Positions 12,147 through 23,664 of a stretch of DNA of 64,000 nt are shown piece by piece (within the stretch, counting starts at the first letter, position 1; each line of letters begins with the position of its first letter). A program made the position numbers and the translations under genes. The DNA comes from Clavaria fumosa (lineage: Eukaryota; Basidiomycota; Agaricomycetes; Agaricales; Clavariaceae): assembly GCA_951802425.1 (NCBI GenBank), contig OX637799.1:3472001-3536000 (forward strand). The letters are read 5' to 3'. The notes beneath the pieces are model-generated. The model worked only from the letters and a program-made list of their open reading frames with translations, did no database searches and had not been told where the DNA came from.

Positions 12147-15100
12147 ATTGCACAATAAATATGGCTTGGGGCGACAGAATGTGTAAACGATAATATCACC
12201 TTGGCCCAGATGTCAAGTACCACACAATAATGGAATAGGCCAGTGAGTGAAGCCTGCTGACAAGAATATCGCATGGGCCAATTGGCTCATTGTAATGATG
12301 ACCAAGCTTTTCATATCATCTTGGCCAAGATACAATGGAGAAAATATGATTCTGGCCAACATGGATAATATGCTGCAATATTCAGACTGGCCAACATGGA
12401 TGATATGCTGCAATATTCAGACTGGCCAACATGGATGATATGCTGCAATATTCAGACTGGCCAATACTCATTGACCTGGGATAGGAATTGATTTTGGCCA
12501 TGATATCTCCTCAATATCATTGGCCAAGATTCTTGTAATTCGTTTTGGCCAAGACAAGTCATGAATATTGTCTTGGCCAAGCATAGGCAACACAAATATA
12601 GTCCTGGCCAACATGCCAGACATGCTCTAATATTAAGACTGGCCAATACCCATAACTGGACTCAGGTAATTCGTTTCAGCCAAGAGGTGTCATTAATATC
12701 ATCTTGGCCTAGCCCAGGCAACACAAATATAGTCCTGGCCAACATGCCAGACATGCTCTAATATTAAGACTGGCCAATACCCATAACTGGACTCAGGTAA
12801 TTCGTTTCGGCCAAGAGGTGTCTTTAATATCCTCTTGGCCCAGCCTAGGCAACACAAATATAGTCCTGGCCAACATGCCAAACATATTGTAATATTAAGA
12901 CTGGCCAATACAAATAACTGGAGTCAGGTAATTTGTTTTGGCCAAGAAATCTCATGAATGTCATCTTGGCCCAGCCTAAGCAACACAAATATAGTCCTGG
13001 CCAACATGCCAGACATGCTGTAATATTAGGACTGGCCAATACCAATAACTGGACTCAGCCAATTTGTTTCGGCCAAGAGATGTCATTAATATCCTCTTGG
13101 CCCAGCCTAGGCAACACAAATACAGTACTGGCCAATACCAATAACTGGACTCAGGTAATTCATTTTGGCCAAGACATGTCATTAATATCATCTTGGCCCA
13201 GCCTAAGCAACACAAATATAGTCCTGGCCAACATGCCAGACATGCTGTAATATTAAGACTGGCCAATACCAATAACTGGACTCAGCCAATTTGTTTCGGC
13301 CAAGAGATGTCATTAATATCCTCTTGGCCCAGCCTAGGCAACACAAATATAGTCCTGGCCAACATGCCAGACATGCTGTAATATTAGGACTGGCCTACAG
13401 CAATAACTGGAATCAGGTCATTCGTTGCGGCCAAGAGGTGTCATTGATATCATCTTGGCCCAGCCTAGGCAACACAAATATAGTCCTGGCCAACATGCCA
13501 GACATGCTGTAATATTAAGACTGGCCAATACCAATAACTGGACTCAGCCAATTTGTTTCGGCCAAGAGATGTCATTAATATCCTCTTGGCCCAGCCTAGG
13601 CAACATAAATATAGTCCTGGCCAACATGCCAGACATGCTGTAATATTAGGACTGGCCTACAGCAATAACTGGAATCAGGTCATTCGTTGCGGCCAAGAGG
13701 TGTCATTGATATCATCTTGGCCCAGCCTAGGCAACACAAATATAGTCCTGGCCAACATGCCAGACATGCTGTAATATTAAGACTGGCCAATACCAATAAC
13801 TGGAGTCAGGTAATTTGTTTTGGCCAAGAAATTTCATGAATGTCATCTTGGCCCAGCCTAAGCAACATAAATATAGTCCTGGCCAACATGCCAAACATAT
13901 TGTAATATTAAGACTGGCCAATACAAATAACTGGAGTCAGGTAATTTGTTTTGGCCAAGAAATCTCATGAATGTCATCTTGGCCCAGCCTAAGCAACACA
14001 AATATAGTCCTGGCCAACATGCCAGACATGCTGTAATATTAGGACTGGCCAATACCAATAACTGGACTCAGCCAATTTGTTTCGGCCAAGAGATGTCATT
14101 AATATCCTCTTGGCCCAGCCTAGGCAACACAAATACAGTACTGGCCAATACCAATAACTGGACTCAGGTAATTCATTTTGGCCAAGACGTGTCATTAATA
14201 TCATCTTGGCCCAGCCTAAGCAACACAAATATAGTCCTGGCCAACATGCCAGACATGCTGTAATATTAAGACTGGCCAATACCAATAACTGGACTCAGCC
14301 AATTTGTTTCGGCCAAGAGATGTCATTAATATCCTCTTGGCCCAGCCTAGGCAACACAAATATAGTCCTGGCCAACATGCCAAACATATTGTAATATTAA
14401 GACTGGCCAATACCAATAATTGGAGTCAGGTTATTCATTTTGGCCAAGAGGTGTCATTAATATCATCTTGGCCCAGCCTAGGCAACACAAATATAGTCCT
14501 GGCCAACATGCCAGACATGCTGTAATATTAGGACTGGCCTACAGCAATAACTGGAATCAGGTCATTCGTTGCGGCCAAGAGGTGTCATTGATATCATCTT
14601 GGCCCAGCCTAGGCAACACAAATATAGTCCTGGCCAACATGCCAGACATGCTGTAATATTAAGACTGGCCAATACCAATAACTGGACTCAGCCAATTTGT
14701 TTCGGCCAAGAGATGTCATTAATATCCTCTTGGCCCAGCCTAGGCAACATAAATATAGTCCTGGCCAACATGCCAGACATGCTGTAATATTAGGACTGGC
14801 CTACAGCAATAACTGGAATCAGGTCATTCGTTGCGGCCAAGAGGTGTCATTGATATCATCTTGGCCCAGCCTAGGCAACACAAATATAGTCCTGGCCAAC
14901 ATGCCAGACATGCTGTAATATTAAGACTGGCCAATACCAATAACTGGAGTCAGGTAATTTGTTTTGGCCAAGAAATTTCATGAATGTCATCTTGGCCCAG
15001 CCTAAGCAACATAAATATAGTCCTGGCCAACATGCCAAACATATTGTAATATTAAGACTGGCCAATACAAATAACTGGAGTCAGGTAATTTGTTTTGGCC

Positions 15101-16040
15101 AAGAAATCTCATGAATGTCATCTTGGCCCAGCCTAAGCAACACAAATATAGTCCTGGCCAACATGCCAGACATGCTGTAATATTAGGACTGGCCAATACC
15201 AATAACTGGACTCAGCCAATTTGTTTCGGCCAAGAGATGTCATTAATATCCTCTTGGCCCAGCCTAGGCAACACAAATACAGTACTGGCCAATACCCATA
15301 ACTGGACTCAGGTTATTCGTTTCGGCCAAGAAATGTCATTAATATCATCTTGGCCCAGCCTAAGCAACACAAATATACTCCTGGCCAACATGCCAAACAT
15401 ATTGTAATATTAAGACTGGCCAATGGCAATAACTGGAATCAGGTTATTCATTTCGGCCAAGAGGTGTCATTAATATCATCTTGGCCCAGCCCAGGCAGCA
15501 CAAATATAGCCCTGGCCAACATGGATAATGGAAATATATTCCTGGCCAACATACAAGACATTCTGTAATATTCAGACTGGCCAATAATTCCCATGAATTT
15601 GTCTCAGCTGAATTTGTCTCAGCTGAGATGTCTTTCTAACTTCATCTTTGCCAATGAAAATATAGTCCTGGCCAACATGTACATATGCTGTAATATTCAG
15701 ACTGGCCAATTTGCTTCAGCCAAGATCTTTTATTATTGTCATCCTGGCCAAGATTGGAGAGCAAAAATATAGTGCTGGCCAACATGCAAGCGATGCTGTA
15801 ATATTCAGACTGGCCAATACACTCCATCTTTAACCTCATATTAGTTTGGCCAAGATTCATGCTGTTCACGTTGGCCAAGGTGACCCAGCATGATCAAACT
15901 GTTCAAATCATCTTGGCGAAATCAAGAAACTGAAACTATGATTGGACATGGTATTAAGACTTCCCAATATTCATTGATCTTTCCAAGATAAGAGTTTTGG
16001 CCAAGATTTACACCTTGGGGTTCATGTCAGCTAAGAATGT
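12120..16040. repeat. GGCC-rich satellite, 131-bp monomer with higher-order repeats
   Basis: From about 12530 to 15570 the sequence is a tandem array with a 131-bp monomer (for example TTGGCCC at 13324 and again 131 bp later). Each monomer contains four GGCC words spaced about 31, 35, 37 and 28 bp apart, suggesting an older ~33-bp unit. Larger blocks recur at offsets of 262, 1013 and 1144 bp (12933, 13946 and 15090 begin equivalent blocks), which is higher-order structure. Degenerate monomers flank the array (12120-12530 and 15570-16040). Frames of 60-105 codons occur on both strands, but they simply reflect the monomer lacking stops in two phases and are not genes. Confidence 0.95.
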
Positions 16041-16166
16041 GCTTTACTGCTTCAGCCAATGATGCTAACCATTCATATCATCATTCTCATATTACTTAAG
16101 TCTAATCCACATAGTCACGTGCTGTGTGTTGATTTTCTTTCTTTCTTGCTTCCTCCATTCACCACA

Positions 16167-19100
16167 ATGGCCCGAAAGTCATCAAAGAGTCATGCTAAAC
16201 GACCTCATGTGCTGCTTCAAGATGTGGAATGGGTTCCTTACCAAAATCGGCGGGGATATTGGCACCACCGAGAGAAGACTGTGAAATACTCAAAATCTCC
16301 ACTCCAGCACCCCACAAAGCAATTCCGTTTTGACTCCCTGCCTCCCTTAGATCACACAGACCTCCACCCAGGTTGTGATATTCCAAGCAGACCTTCGAGA
16401 CAGACAAAGGTATGGCATGTGCCGTTCATCTGGATTACATTGCTGAGGCACAACGGCAAAGTCACAAAATGATTTCCTCAGGGACTGGCTGCCATTCCGA
16501 GAACAATATCTCTTTGAGTTGCTTGCTGGAGAGGCTCCACCACCCAACTCTAGATGCTCCACATGTGCTGCGGAGCAACCATCTATCAGATGCTCTGACT
16601 GCTTTGGAGGCAACTTGTTCTGCAACAGCTGCATCCTCACAACTCATGAATCCTTACCATTTCATCAGATTCAAGTCTGGAATGGTAGATGCTTCCTGAA
16701 ATCTTCCCTATTTGAACTGGGTTTCACCCTCTATATGGGCCATGGTGGAGCCCCCTGTCCCAGCACATGTGACAGCATGGATATTTGGGAGGATGTAAAA
16801 CTTGGTGATGGTGACACAGAGAAGCACATTGATGGCAACATCTCAGAACTTGTGGAGGACAATTCCCGAACATCTAAACTTGTCATTGTGCACAGCTCAG
16901 GCATCTTCTATCACCGTGTCTGCTGGTGTGGGTGTGTGGGTGCTAGTCCCCCACATCTACAGCTCTTCAAGAGGAGTCTTTTTCCAGCCAGCCTTGCCAC
17001 ACCAAAAACTGCTTTCACATTTGATGTCCTTGACCACTTCTACATGGATTCCATGGAATGCAAGACAGCAGCAATGAGTTTTTGTCAGAAGTTGCAACGT
17101 TTTACAAACAATGCACTCCCTGGAAGAGTTCCTGTAAGTAACAGGGCACTTCACCTGTGAATGAATTGTTGAAAAAATATGACAGAATCGATACAGAGAA
17201 TTGCTCCGTGTTTCTCGGCAATGGAGGAATCTCTTAGCATTGAAGAGATTTGGCTTTGGGCATGATGGAAGACACCCCCAAAATGGGGACCTTGCACTAT
17301 TCTGTCCTGCTTGTCCTCAACCTGGGGTTAATTTGCCAGCAGGAGGGGACAGTAATCGGTGAGCATTGGAGGGTTTTTTTGCAAAAGCATTCATATGGGC
17401 CGAAGTTTTCACCATATTCTTCATCTGGGCCATGACATGTTTTCTCGGCTTGGCCCAGTGACACTTGGGAGAGAATGATTATCCTGGCCATACAACTGAT
17501 TATTTCGGCTTGGCCCAGTGCCACTTCAGCCAGAGTAATCACCCTGGCCAGGAGCAATTGATGGCTAAACTCGGCTTCATCCACTGTGGTTGGAGAATGG
17601 GCCAAGCATGTGTTTGAAATTCGTATAATTGACAATTATTCAACAGGCTTTTGCTCACTCGCTCCCTTGTGGTGGATGGAAACTTCCATGCTGATCACAT
17701 CCGAATGAAGAAGCCCAGCGATGACGTCTGGCTAACAGATGGGTTAGGCTATATGGTTGCCAAAGATCCATATCAACAACACCTCCATGCAGCAACAGAC
17801 ATATCCGAGGCATGAAACCTAATCTCAGTTCTGACTTGCCAAATTAATTAGTGTCTCTCAGAAATCAACACGTCATAATTATAGGGCGAACAACAAGCAA
17901 TCATCCACTCAAAAGGATCTCGAGTCCACTGGAATAGGGGCTTGTGCTTGTTCAAGGCATGGTTGCTTTGTTCCTCACAGTGTCGTGGATTTTCAAAAGG
18001 GAGAGAAGTACACAGTCTGTTGTACCATCTTCTATGGGTTCTAATGATGATGTTCATTAGGCATATGAACATGGACTACAGCATATGCCAGGCACTTCAA
18101 TACCGAACAGATGGTCTCCAACGTGCCTTGGTAATCTATGATATTGCCTGTCAATTCTTTCGAAATTTCTCCACACGTGTGGAGCACAACAGCTTATTGA
18201 GACTTGGAGAATGGCAGGAGTTTATTCCAGCCATTGGCAAGTGGCATCTTAGTGCTCATATCCCCAGCTGTTTTGCAAGGTACAGCTTGAATTTCGTTGA
18301 AGGGGCTGGTCAACAAGATGGCGAAATCCTGGAGACTTTATGGGCAGAATTTAACAAAATCTCAACAAGTGCAAGAGCAATGAGCAAGGCCCATCGTGCA
18401 GAGGTGTATGATGACCATATGCGAGATTCAAACTGGAAGAAACTTGTTGGTATGAGTATGTGCTAGTTGACCCACTTTCTGCGTGAAAAGATTGAACTGA
18501 CATGGGTTCAGCCACTGCACTACAGAAAAAGCTCAGTGTGGCCCAATCACAACATAAAGAGACCAAAGAGGCCTATGAAAGTTTGATGACATCAATGTCA
18601 CCTGATCGGATCCAGGAATGGTTGGCTCAAGAAAATGAAGCCATGGCCAGAAGAGGAGATGCCCTCGACATCTACGATGTGCAGATACAAAAAGGTTAGG
18701 ACTCTTCAAGTACCCCACATTATTTTTGTGCTCAAGTTTGTCATGCAGCTCCAACACAAGCAGAGATTCTGCTTTTACTGGAGGAAATGGACAAGGCTGA
18801 TGGCTTTTCACATTCCTCTCTGGCTTGGCTTAATGAAGGCCTATGCATTGAACAAGTCCAGTAGGTTTATGAATGTCCTGAATTCACAAAACTGAAATAT
18901 GTTATCAGGAGCACCCTTAGATCTGATGTCTACAAATTGTCCAAACACACATCATCAGATGAGCAGCTTGCAATTCAAGAACGGCGGCACAGACTTATGA
19001 AACAAATTGATGCCTTCCATGAGAAGGCCTCTCTATTGGGATTGGGAGAAGGGTCACTGTGCAGCAACCTGGTTCTTGTTTCAGTGGTTGAACATGAAAG

Positions 19101-19795
19101 CCAATCAGACCGAAGTGAGGTGGGTGATGACACCCATGACAGTGAAGATGAAGATGGGAAACAGATGGACACAACACCAGAGAATGCTGTTATTCGATTG
19201 CCATCATCACTCAAGCCTGGTACATTGGAGACTGGGGGCTTCCTAGCACTTGCAAAGCAGGAGCTTGAGCTTCGGAAAGGCGAGGCAAATGACATTCTTG
19301 AAAGACTTCGACTTCTTCTAGGGCACAAGGCCATACTATTCCAAACAGACATATGTAATGCCCCTGCTCTAACATATAATATACTTATCATACCAATAGG
19401 TCAGACATGCATGTGGCACCAAGAATACATCAAGGGCATGGAAAAATGTTAGACGAATTGAAGCAAAGGTCAGGATCCAAGTTGAAGCTTATAGACGGTG
19501 CCGGTGTGCAATGGAACGGCTGGGAGCCAGTGAAGTGGTTCTAGAGATCTACAAGCCACTCCTTCGAGAGCATTTAAAGTTAAGCGGAGATATTACCCAA
19601 CCCAATCGTTTTGGACAACGCACAGATAAATTGGCTTGGTTTTGGAATGCTGGTCAATTCAGTGCAGATGGGAGACATGGGTGGATGGATGAGTGTGCGT
19701 TATAATACTTCTAAACAACCCAAAGCCTAAGCTGACAATTGAATAGTCCACAGAGTCAATTGGAACTGCTTGCAGGAAAGAAGCATAGGCAAATG
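16167..19795 (+). CDS. KDZ (Kyakuja-Dileera-Zisupton) transposase with N-terminal CxC2 cysteine cluster; probably inactivated
   Basis: This is a DDE-type transposase of the KDZ superfamily. The start ATG sits in a good context (ACCACAATGG). Exons traced are 16167-16409, 16462-17133, 17186-17358, 17647-17809, 17862-18007, 18061-18449, 18512-18694, 18749-18860, 18909-19354, and about 19400 onwards. Exon 2 carries the CxC2 cluster (RCSTC...RCSDC...CNSC...CWCGC). Exon 3 has a further C-P-A-C knuckle. Exon 4 has VVDGNFHADH, exon 6 has VIYDIACQ, and VEGAGQQDGEILETLW supplies the presumed final acidic residue. Most junctions close in phase. The intron between exons 4 and 5 starts with GC instead of GT. 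The intron at about 19355-19399 cannot be closed in frame, and the frame stops soon after a VNW motif near 19770, so a frameshift and truncated C-terminus are likely. It is convergent with the TET/JBP gene. Confidence 0.8.
17359..17646 (+). repeat. Oversized KDZ intron filled with GGCC-satellite-like sequence
   Basis: This 288-nt intron (GTGAGC...CAACAG) sits between coding segments that join in phase, while the other introns of the gene are about 50 nt. Its interior repeats TTGGCCCAG, CTGGCCA and related words at about 30-40 bp spacing, like the neighbouring 12.1-16.0 kb satellite. The intron therefore seems to have been enlarged by satellite sequence. Confidence 0.7.
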
Positions 19796-19815
19796 ATTTG
19801 CCATTCATGTCAGCT

Positions 19816-20980
19816 TTATACATCTAAGTACATGCTATGAATTGGCCACTGTGGTCTTGGCAACTGCAAACGGTTATGCACTGCATCTTTCATGAAATGA
19901 GCCACACATATCCTCTCTCCCCCTTCCCATGTCATCACCTCATGAAGGAACACCTTACCCGCCAGTATCACAAATGCTCCAGGCTTATAAAGCAATGAAA
20001 GTCCAAGTTCTTGTAACTTGAAAGTGGCAGAATTGTGAGTCCCGACACTCACTAAGAGGTCGTAATGTGAAGGGCACCCCCCCTTGTCTCGATGTGGGCC
20101 TGTCTTTCGGTTAACGATGACCTGCATCGCAGAAAAAATGGATGGCCACTGTTCGACATTTTTGCATGGCTTGCTCATTTCCATTCCAGATTGCAGCTTC
20201 ACAACGGCTGAGCACCCCAAGTCATATAGATGTGGGGCAGTCAAGCTCATTGTTGCATTGCACAGGACCTCAGCATGTGCAATGGACTGCAGAAATGGAG
20301 TGGTGTACTCCTGCTGCATACTGACCGAAGCATGCAGCTTATCAATAATTCTCTAAGCAATGTCAGATATTTGCTAACAACAGAGTGAATGAGCACTTGC
20401 CTCCTGGGCTTGCATAAACCACCCTGGCGAGAAGCTAAGAACTCCAGCTCCAAACTCACCCCCACCATCTGGAGTGATGAAACCTGCAGAACGCCCTGCA
20501 TTGCTGGGTACGTCTGTCTCTAGTGCTGCTCCAATTACAATGTTGACTGCTCCATTGTAATCCTTCTGGAATGGTGTGGGTAAGGGAGGGCAGGTTTGGG
20601 GCCATGACTCACCACTCGGCTTGGAGAAAGTATTCCAGGCAAATACCATAAACCTATTCGTCCATGCTTATCGAGGAGGACACATGGGTCTTCTTGACCT
20701 CCAAGGTCTTGAGGTTGCTCGAAGAACTTGCTGAGCCTAACCAGCTCATTCTCTGTACGGCTAGACATGCCATACTTTGCCACCATGTTGATTTGCTTCA
20801 CGCTGTCAGCAAAGCGTTCTATGTCCCAACTGGTTTGGACTACAAAAGTTTGAGAATTAGTTGTAGCAAATAAGGAACTAACTCACTTGGGTTCAGGATG
20901 GCATAGGCCACAGTCAGTGTGATTCTTCTCAGCTCATCAGCCCTAACATGTTGGCCAGGAAGATAGGGTTCAGTGTCCAT
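19816..20980 (-). CDS. TET/JBP-type 2OG-Fe(II) dioxygenase, 4 exons, 340 aa, intact
   Basis: TET/JBP enzymes oxidise 5-methylcytosine or thymine in DNA using 2-oxoglutarate, Fe(II) and oxygen. Exons 20980-20887, 20839-20613, 20565-20401 and 20352-19816 join in phase to 1023 nt. Introns are 47-49 nt, the third being GC-AG with a consensus GCAAGT donor. The iron ligands are visible: H249 and D251 in GPHRDKGG, H299 in FLHEVM, and R309 in GERICVAHF as the likely 2-oxoglutarate anchor. Other family signatures are WYLPGILS near the start of the domain and SPGWFMQAQE before the core. The protein is a compact single-domain form like the expanded basidiomycete TET/JBP proteins. It converges with the KDZ gene and the ends are 20 bp apart. 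Such genes are known to be associated with KDZ elements. No disabling mutation is seen. Target base and activity are inferred, not shown. Confidence 0.85.
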
Positions 20981-21186
20981 GTTGTTTTTTAAAGCGTGGA
21001 GGGTACCCCAAATCTTTAACCTGACATTAAAGAGTCAGGCAACCTGTATAAACCAAGTCAGATGTCTGACCTTGTCTTGAGGTCCTTTTGCCGTGCATGA
21101 GGACGATGGGTGTGCAACGTCTCCCTGAACATACTCCACATTGTATCTTTCAAGGTGAGGGGCCTGGCTTGCTATTAACTATATGC

Positions 21187-21911
21187 TGTCACGGTCCTAA
21201 CAAGGTTAGCGGCGAAGGGGTTAGCGGAGCAGAGCGGAGATATTCTATCGGAGTCCGGTCGGAGTTCGATATCGGAGAAACGGAGAAGTAAACACAAGGA
21301 AGAGAGACTTATGGGACTGCGGCCTCAACATATGTGTTGTGCCACTGTGTATATACGTGTCCCTATTTATCAAACAAGAACAATACCTAAGGGAGGATCA
21401 GAACACAAGTCAAAACTCCGAAGTTGATCGGAGTCCGCCGGAGTTGGTCGGAGTTGATCGGATGACGTGGAGAATGTCGAGGATGATGAGGACGAAAGCT
21501 CAGAGATGTTTTTAGGATCAAGAGACGTTAATATTCGAACTGAGGAGCAGGGAGATACAGGTGGAAACTTATACTGCAAGGACAGAGTATAGGAGTAATG
21601 TGAAACAATGTACTTATCAAATTACTAGGAGAGTTTCACCACTTGTGCCTGTGCAATTTTCTTGGAACAAAGAAACAACAACAAAAGCGACTCCCATGGG
21701 TCAAGGGTATCCTCTCAGTAGTAAACAGAATGAGGGGATGGAGGGAGAAGGTTCTAGAACGAAGTCCGAATGGTCTGAAGGTCGGCGGAGTAAAGTCCGA
21801 TGAAGATGCGGAGCGGGGCGTACGGAGTTATGGCGGAGCGGATCGGAGTTGGTACGGAGCTCGGAGTCCGGGGCGGGGATAGTGCTTATGCAAGCGGATG
21901 GGGTTGTAACA
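21187..21911 (-). repeat. 725-bp LTR, 3' LTR relative to pol
   Basis: Read on the minus strand it begins TGTTACAACCCC directly after the purine tract at about 21912-21924 and ends GGACCGTGACA. It is nearly identical to 24006-24730 in inverted orientation. Confidence 0.9.
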
Positions 21912-22141
21912 GTATCCCCCTCTTAGGGTCGAACCCCTGAGACCCTGTGGCCAAAGTCCGCATGAACATGTGGCTCCCATATCAAGTTAGCACCGGAGTT
22001 TCGTGGCGCTTCGATCAGAGTCCGAAATTTTTTTTGGGGGTTAAAACGATTGTGTGCGTCGTACTCCGCTTTTCTCTTCCTTAACTCATCACTCCCACCA
22101 CTTGCCCCTAACACGGGCAATTCCTTTCAAAAAAACTTATC

Positions 22142-23149
22142 ATGTCCAACACGCAATCGACGCCCGGAGCCGGGCCCAGTCGCCCCTCCCGCCCTCGCCC
22201 ACGACCCATCGTCGCCGCCCCCACGCAACCTCGCGCGGTGGACGAGGACCCCGAGATCGCTGCCCTCACGAAGAAAATTAACGCGTTGAGGGAGAAAAGG
22301 GCGAGGGATGAGGAGGAGCAACGGAGGCGGGAGGAGGAGGAGCAGAAAGCGAGGGAGGCAGTGGATAGGGTGCAGCAGGAGGAGCTGGAGAGGGCGAAGG
22401 CGGTGGAGGTGAAGCGGAGGGCGGCGGAGGTGGCGCGGGAGCAAGGGGTGGGAAGGAAGCGGTCTCCGACACTGGAGACGGAGGCGGATCGTGCGGAGTG
22501 CGTGCGATGCCATAGGTTGGGGGTGGCCTGTGTGTGGCCGAGTGGGGGGCGGGGGACGACCTGCAATGCCTGTGCGGGGGTGAAGCAGAAGTGCGGAGGA
22601 GGAGAGACGGAGAGGCCGGAGCGGAAAAAGGCGAAGGGGACGCGGACCAAGCGGTCCGCGGAGTCGGAGGAGGATAGGGTGGAGATGTGGGTGCCGCGGG
22701 GTTGGCAGATGGAGGAGGAGGTTAAAAATTTGATGCAGGCCACGCATAGCGTGGTCCTGAGGGGGGTGTTTGCGATGGAGGAGTGGAGGGCGGAGGCCGC
22801 AGCAGAGCGGAAGGCCGCGGCGGAGGATTGGAAGATTCTCCGCGGGATTTTGGAGAAGTGGGGGAAGAGGATGGAGGTGGCGGAGAAGGCGGAGGCAGCG
22901 GAGGAGGTGAGGAAGGAGAAGGCAGAGGTTCTGAGGGCGGAGGTGGAGGAAGCGGAGGCGGAGGACATGGTGGTGGAGGTGACGGGGAAGGAGAAGGAGA
23001 AGGGAAAGGTGAAGGAGGTGGGGTCGGAGAAAGAGGCGGAGGAAGAGGCGGAGGCGGAGGCGGAGGCAGGAGAAGTGGGAGCGGAGTCCGGGCTTAAGGA
23101 GCCCGAAGGAATCTTGCAGGCGTCGCCCGGCTCGCCCCCCTCTGCCTAA
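22142..23149 (+). CDS. Opposite-strand ORF of a Ty3/gypsy element: coiled-coil protein with paired CX2CX6C zinc module, 335 aa
   Basis: This uninterrupted ORF lies between the 3' end of pol and the 3' LTR but runs antisense to pol, so the two genes converge. A Pro/Arg-rich N-terminus (1-35) is followed by a highly charged coiled coil (about 38-105) and a zinc-binding module C120-x2-C123-x6-C130 and C141-x2-C144-x6-C151. A Lys-Lys-Ala-Lys basic cluster suitable for nuclear import comes next. The ORF ends in a long Glu/Ala/Lys-rich coiled coil with low-complexity EAEAEA repeats. The paired CX2CX6C recalls the spacing of fungal Zn2Cys6 DNA-binding clusters, but the linker and context differ. The role is unknown. 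It could be a transcription or silencing modulator, an antisense-expressed regulator, or an accessory nucleic-acid binder. Decayed copies lie at 25425-26329 and 48050-48870. Confidence 0.8.
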   Translation: MSNTQSTPGAGPSRPSRPRPRPIVAAPTQPRAVDEDPEIAALTKKINALREKRARDEEEQRRREEEEQKAREAVDRVQQEELERAKAVEVKRRAAEVAREQGVGRKRSPTLETEADRAECVRCHRLGVACVWPSGGRGTTCNACAGVKQKCGGGETERPERKKAKGTRTKRSAESEEDRVEMWVPRGWQMEEEVKNLMQATHSVVLRGVFAMEEWRAEAAAERKAAAEDWKILRGILEKWGKRMEVAEKAEAAEEVRKEKAEVLRAEVEEAEAEDMVVEVTGKEKEKGKVKEVGSEKEAEEEAEAEAEAGEVGAESGLKEPEGILQASPGSPPSA

Positions 23150-23664
23150 AAAATAAAAATTTTATATACTTGTATTTATTGTTTCTTTTTTTTTTTTTTT
23201 TTTTTTTTGTTTTCTTTTTTTTATAAAATTTTAGTTTTTTATCTTTGAACTCGAGTGAAAAGTAAGTGGAGTGAAAGGAAAATAAAGTAAGACAACACGG
23301 AGAAGACGAAGAGAGGTTCGGAGTCGGACTTGGGAGAAAAAATCAAAGGTTCGGAGTTTACGGAGAAGAGGAATAAGAAGAAAGGAGGTTTTTTAGAGTT
23401 TTCGGAGTTTTCGGAGGCAGGAACAGAGAGAGAGACGGAGAGACGGAGAGACAGAAATACGGATTTTTTTTTTTTTTTTGGAGAAGACAGAGAAGCGAGA
23501 GATGGAGTAGTATAGAACAGAAAATGTACATAAGTAGAAGCATAAGAGAGATTTCGGGGTATCGGAGTGAACAGAGAAAAGAGACGGAATTGGATTGAAT
23601 GGAAAATGTACGTAAATAGAAGCATAAGAGAAATTTCGGGGTATCAGAGTGAACGGGGAAAGGT
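23150..23664. other. Non-coding spacer between opposite-strand ORF and pol end
   Basis: Contains long T runs right after the ORF stop (about 23184-23221), probably part of the terminator or polyadenylation region for both convergent genes, then purine-rich GGAG/AGAGAC repeats. Corresponding decayed spacers occur at 26330-26690 and 47700-48050. Confidence 0.5.

Noticed and set aside
12530..15570. Dozens of 60-105 codon ORFs on both strands encoding similar peptides
   Set aside because: They repeat with the 131-bp satellite period and exist only because the monomer lacks stops in two phases; no start context, splice or domain evidence.
12120..16040. CRISPR-like array
   Set aside because: The repeats are 131 bp, imperfect and contiguous without unique spacers, and the genome is eukaryotic; the same holds for 55130-57330.
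22108..22968. Minus-strand ORF of 286 codons over the young zinc-module ORF
   Set aside because: A shadow frame rich in Ser/Ala/Pro caused by the GC-biased codons of the plus-strand ORF, which has the cysteine module and coiled coil.
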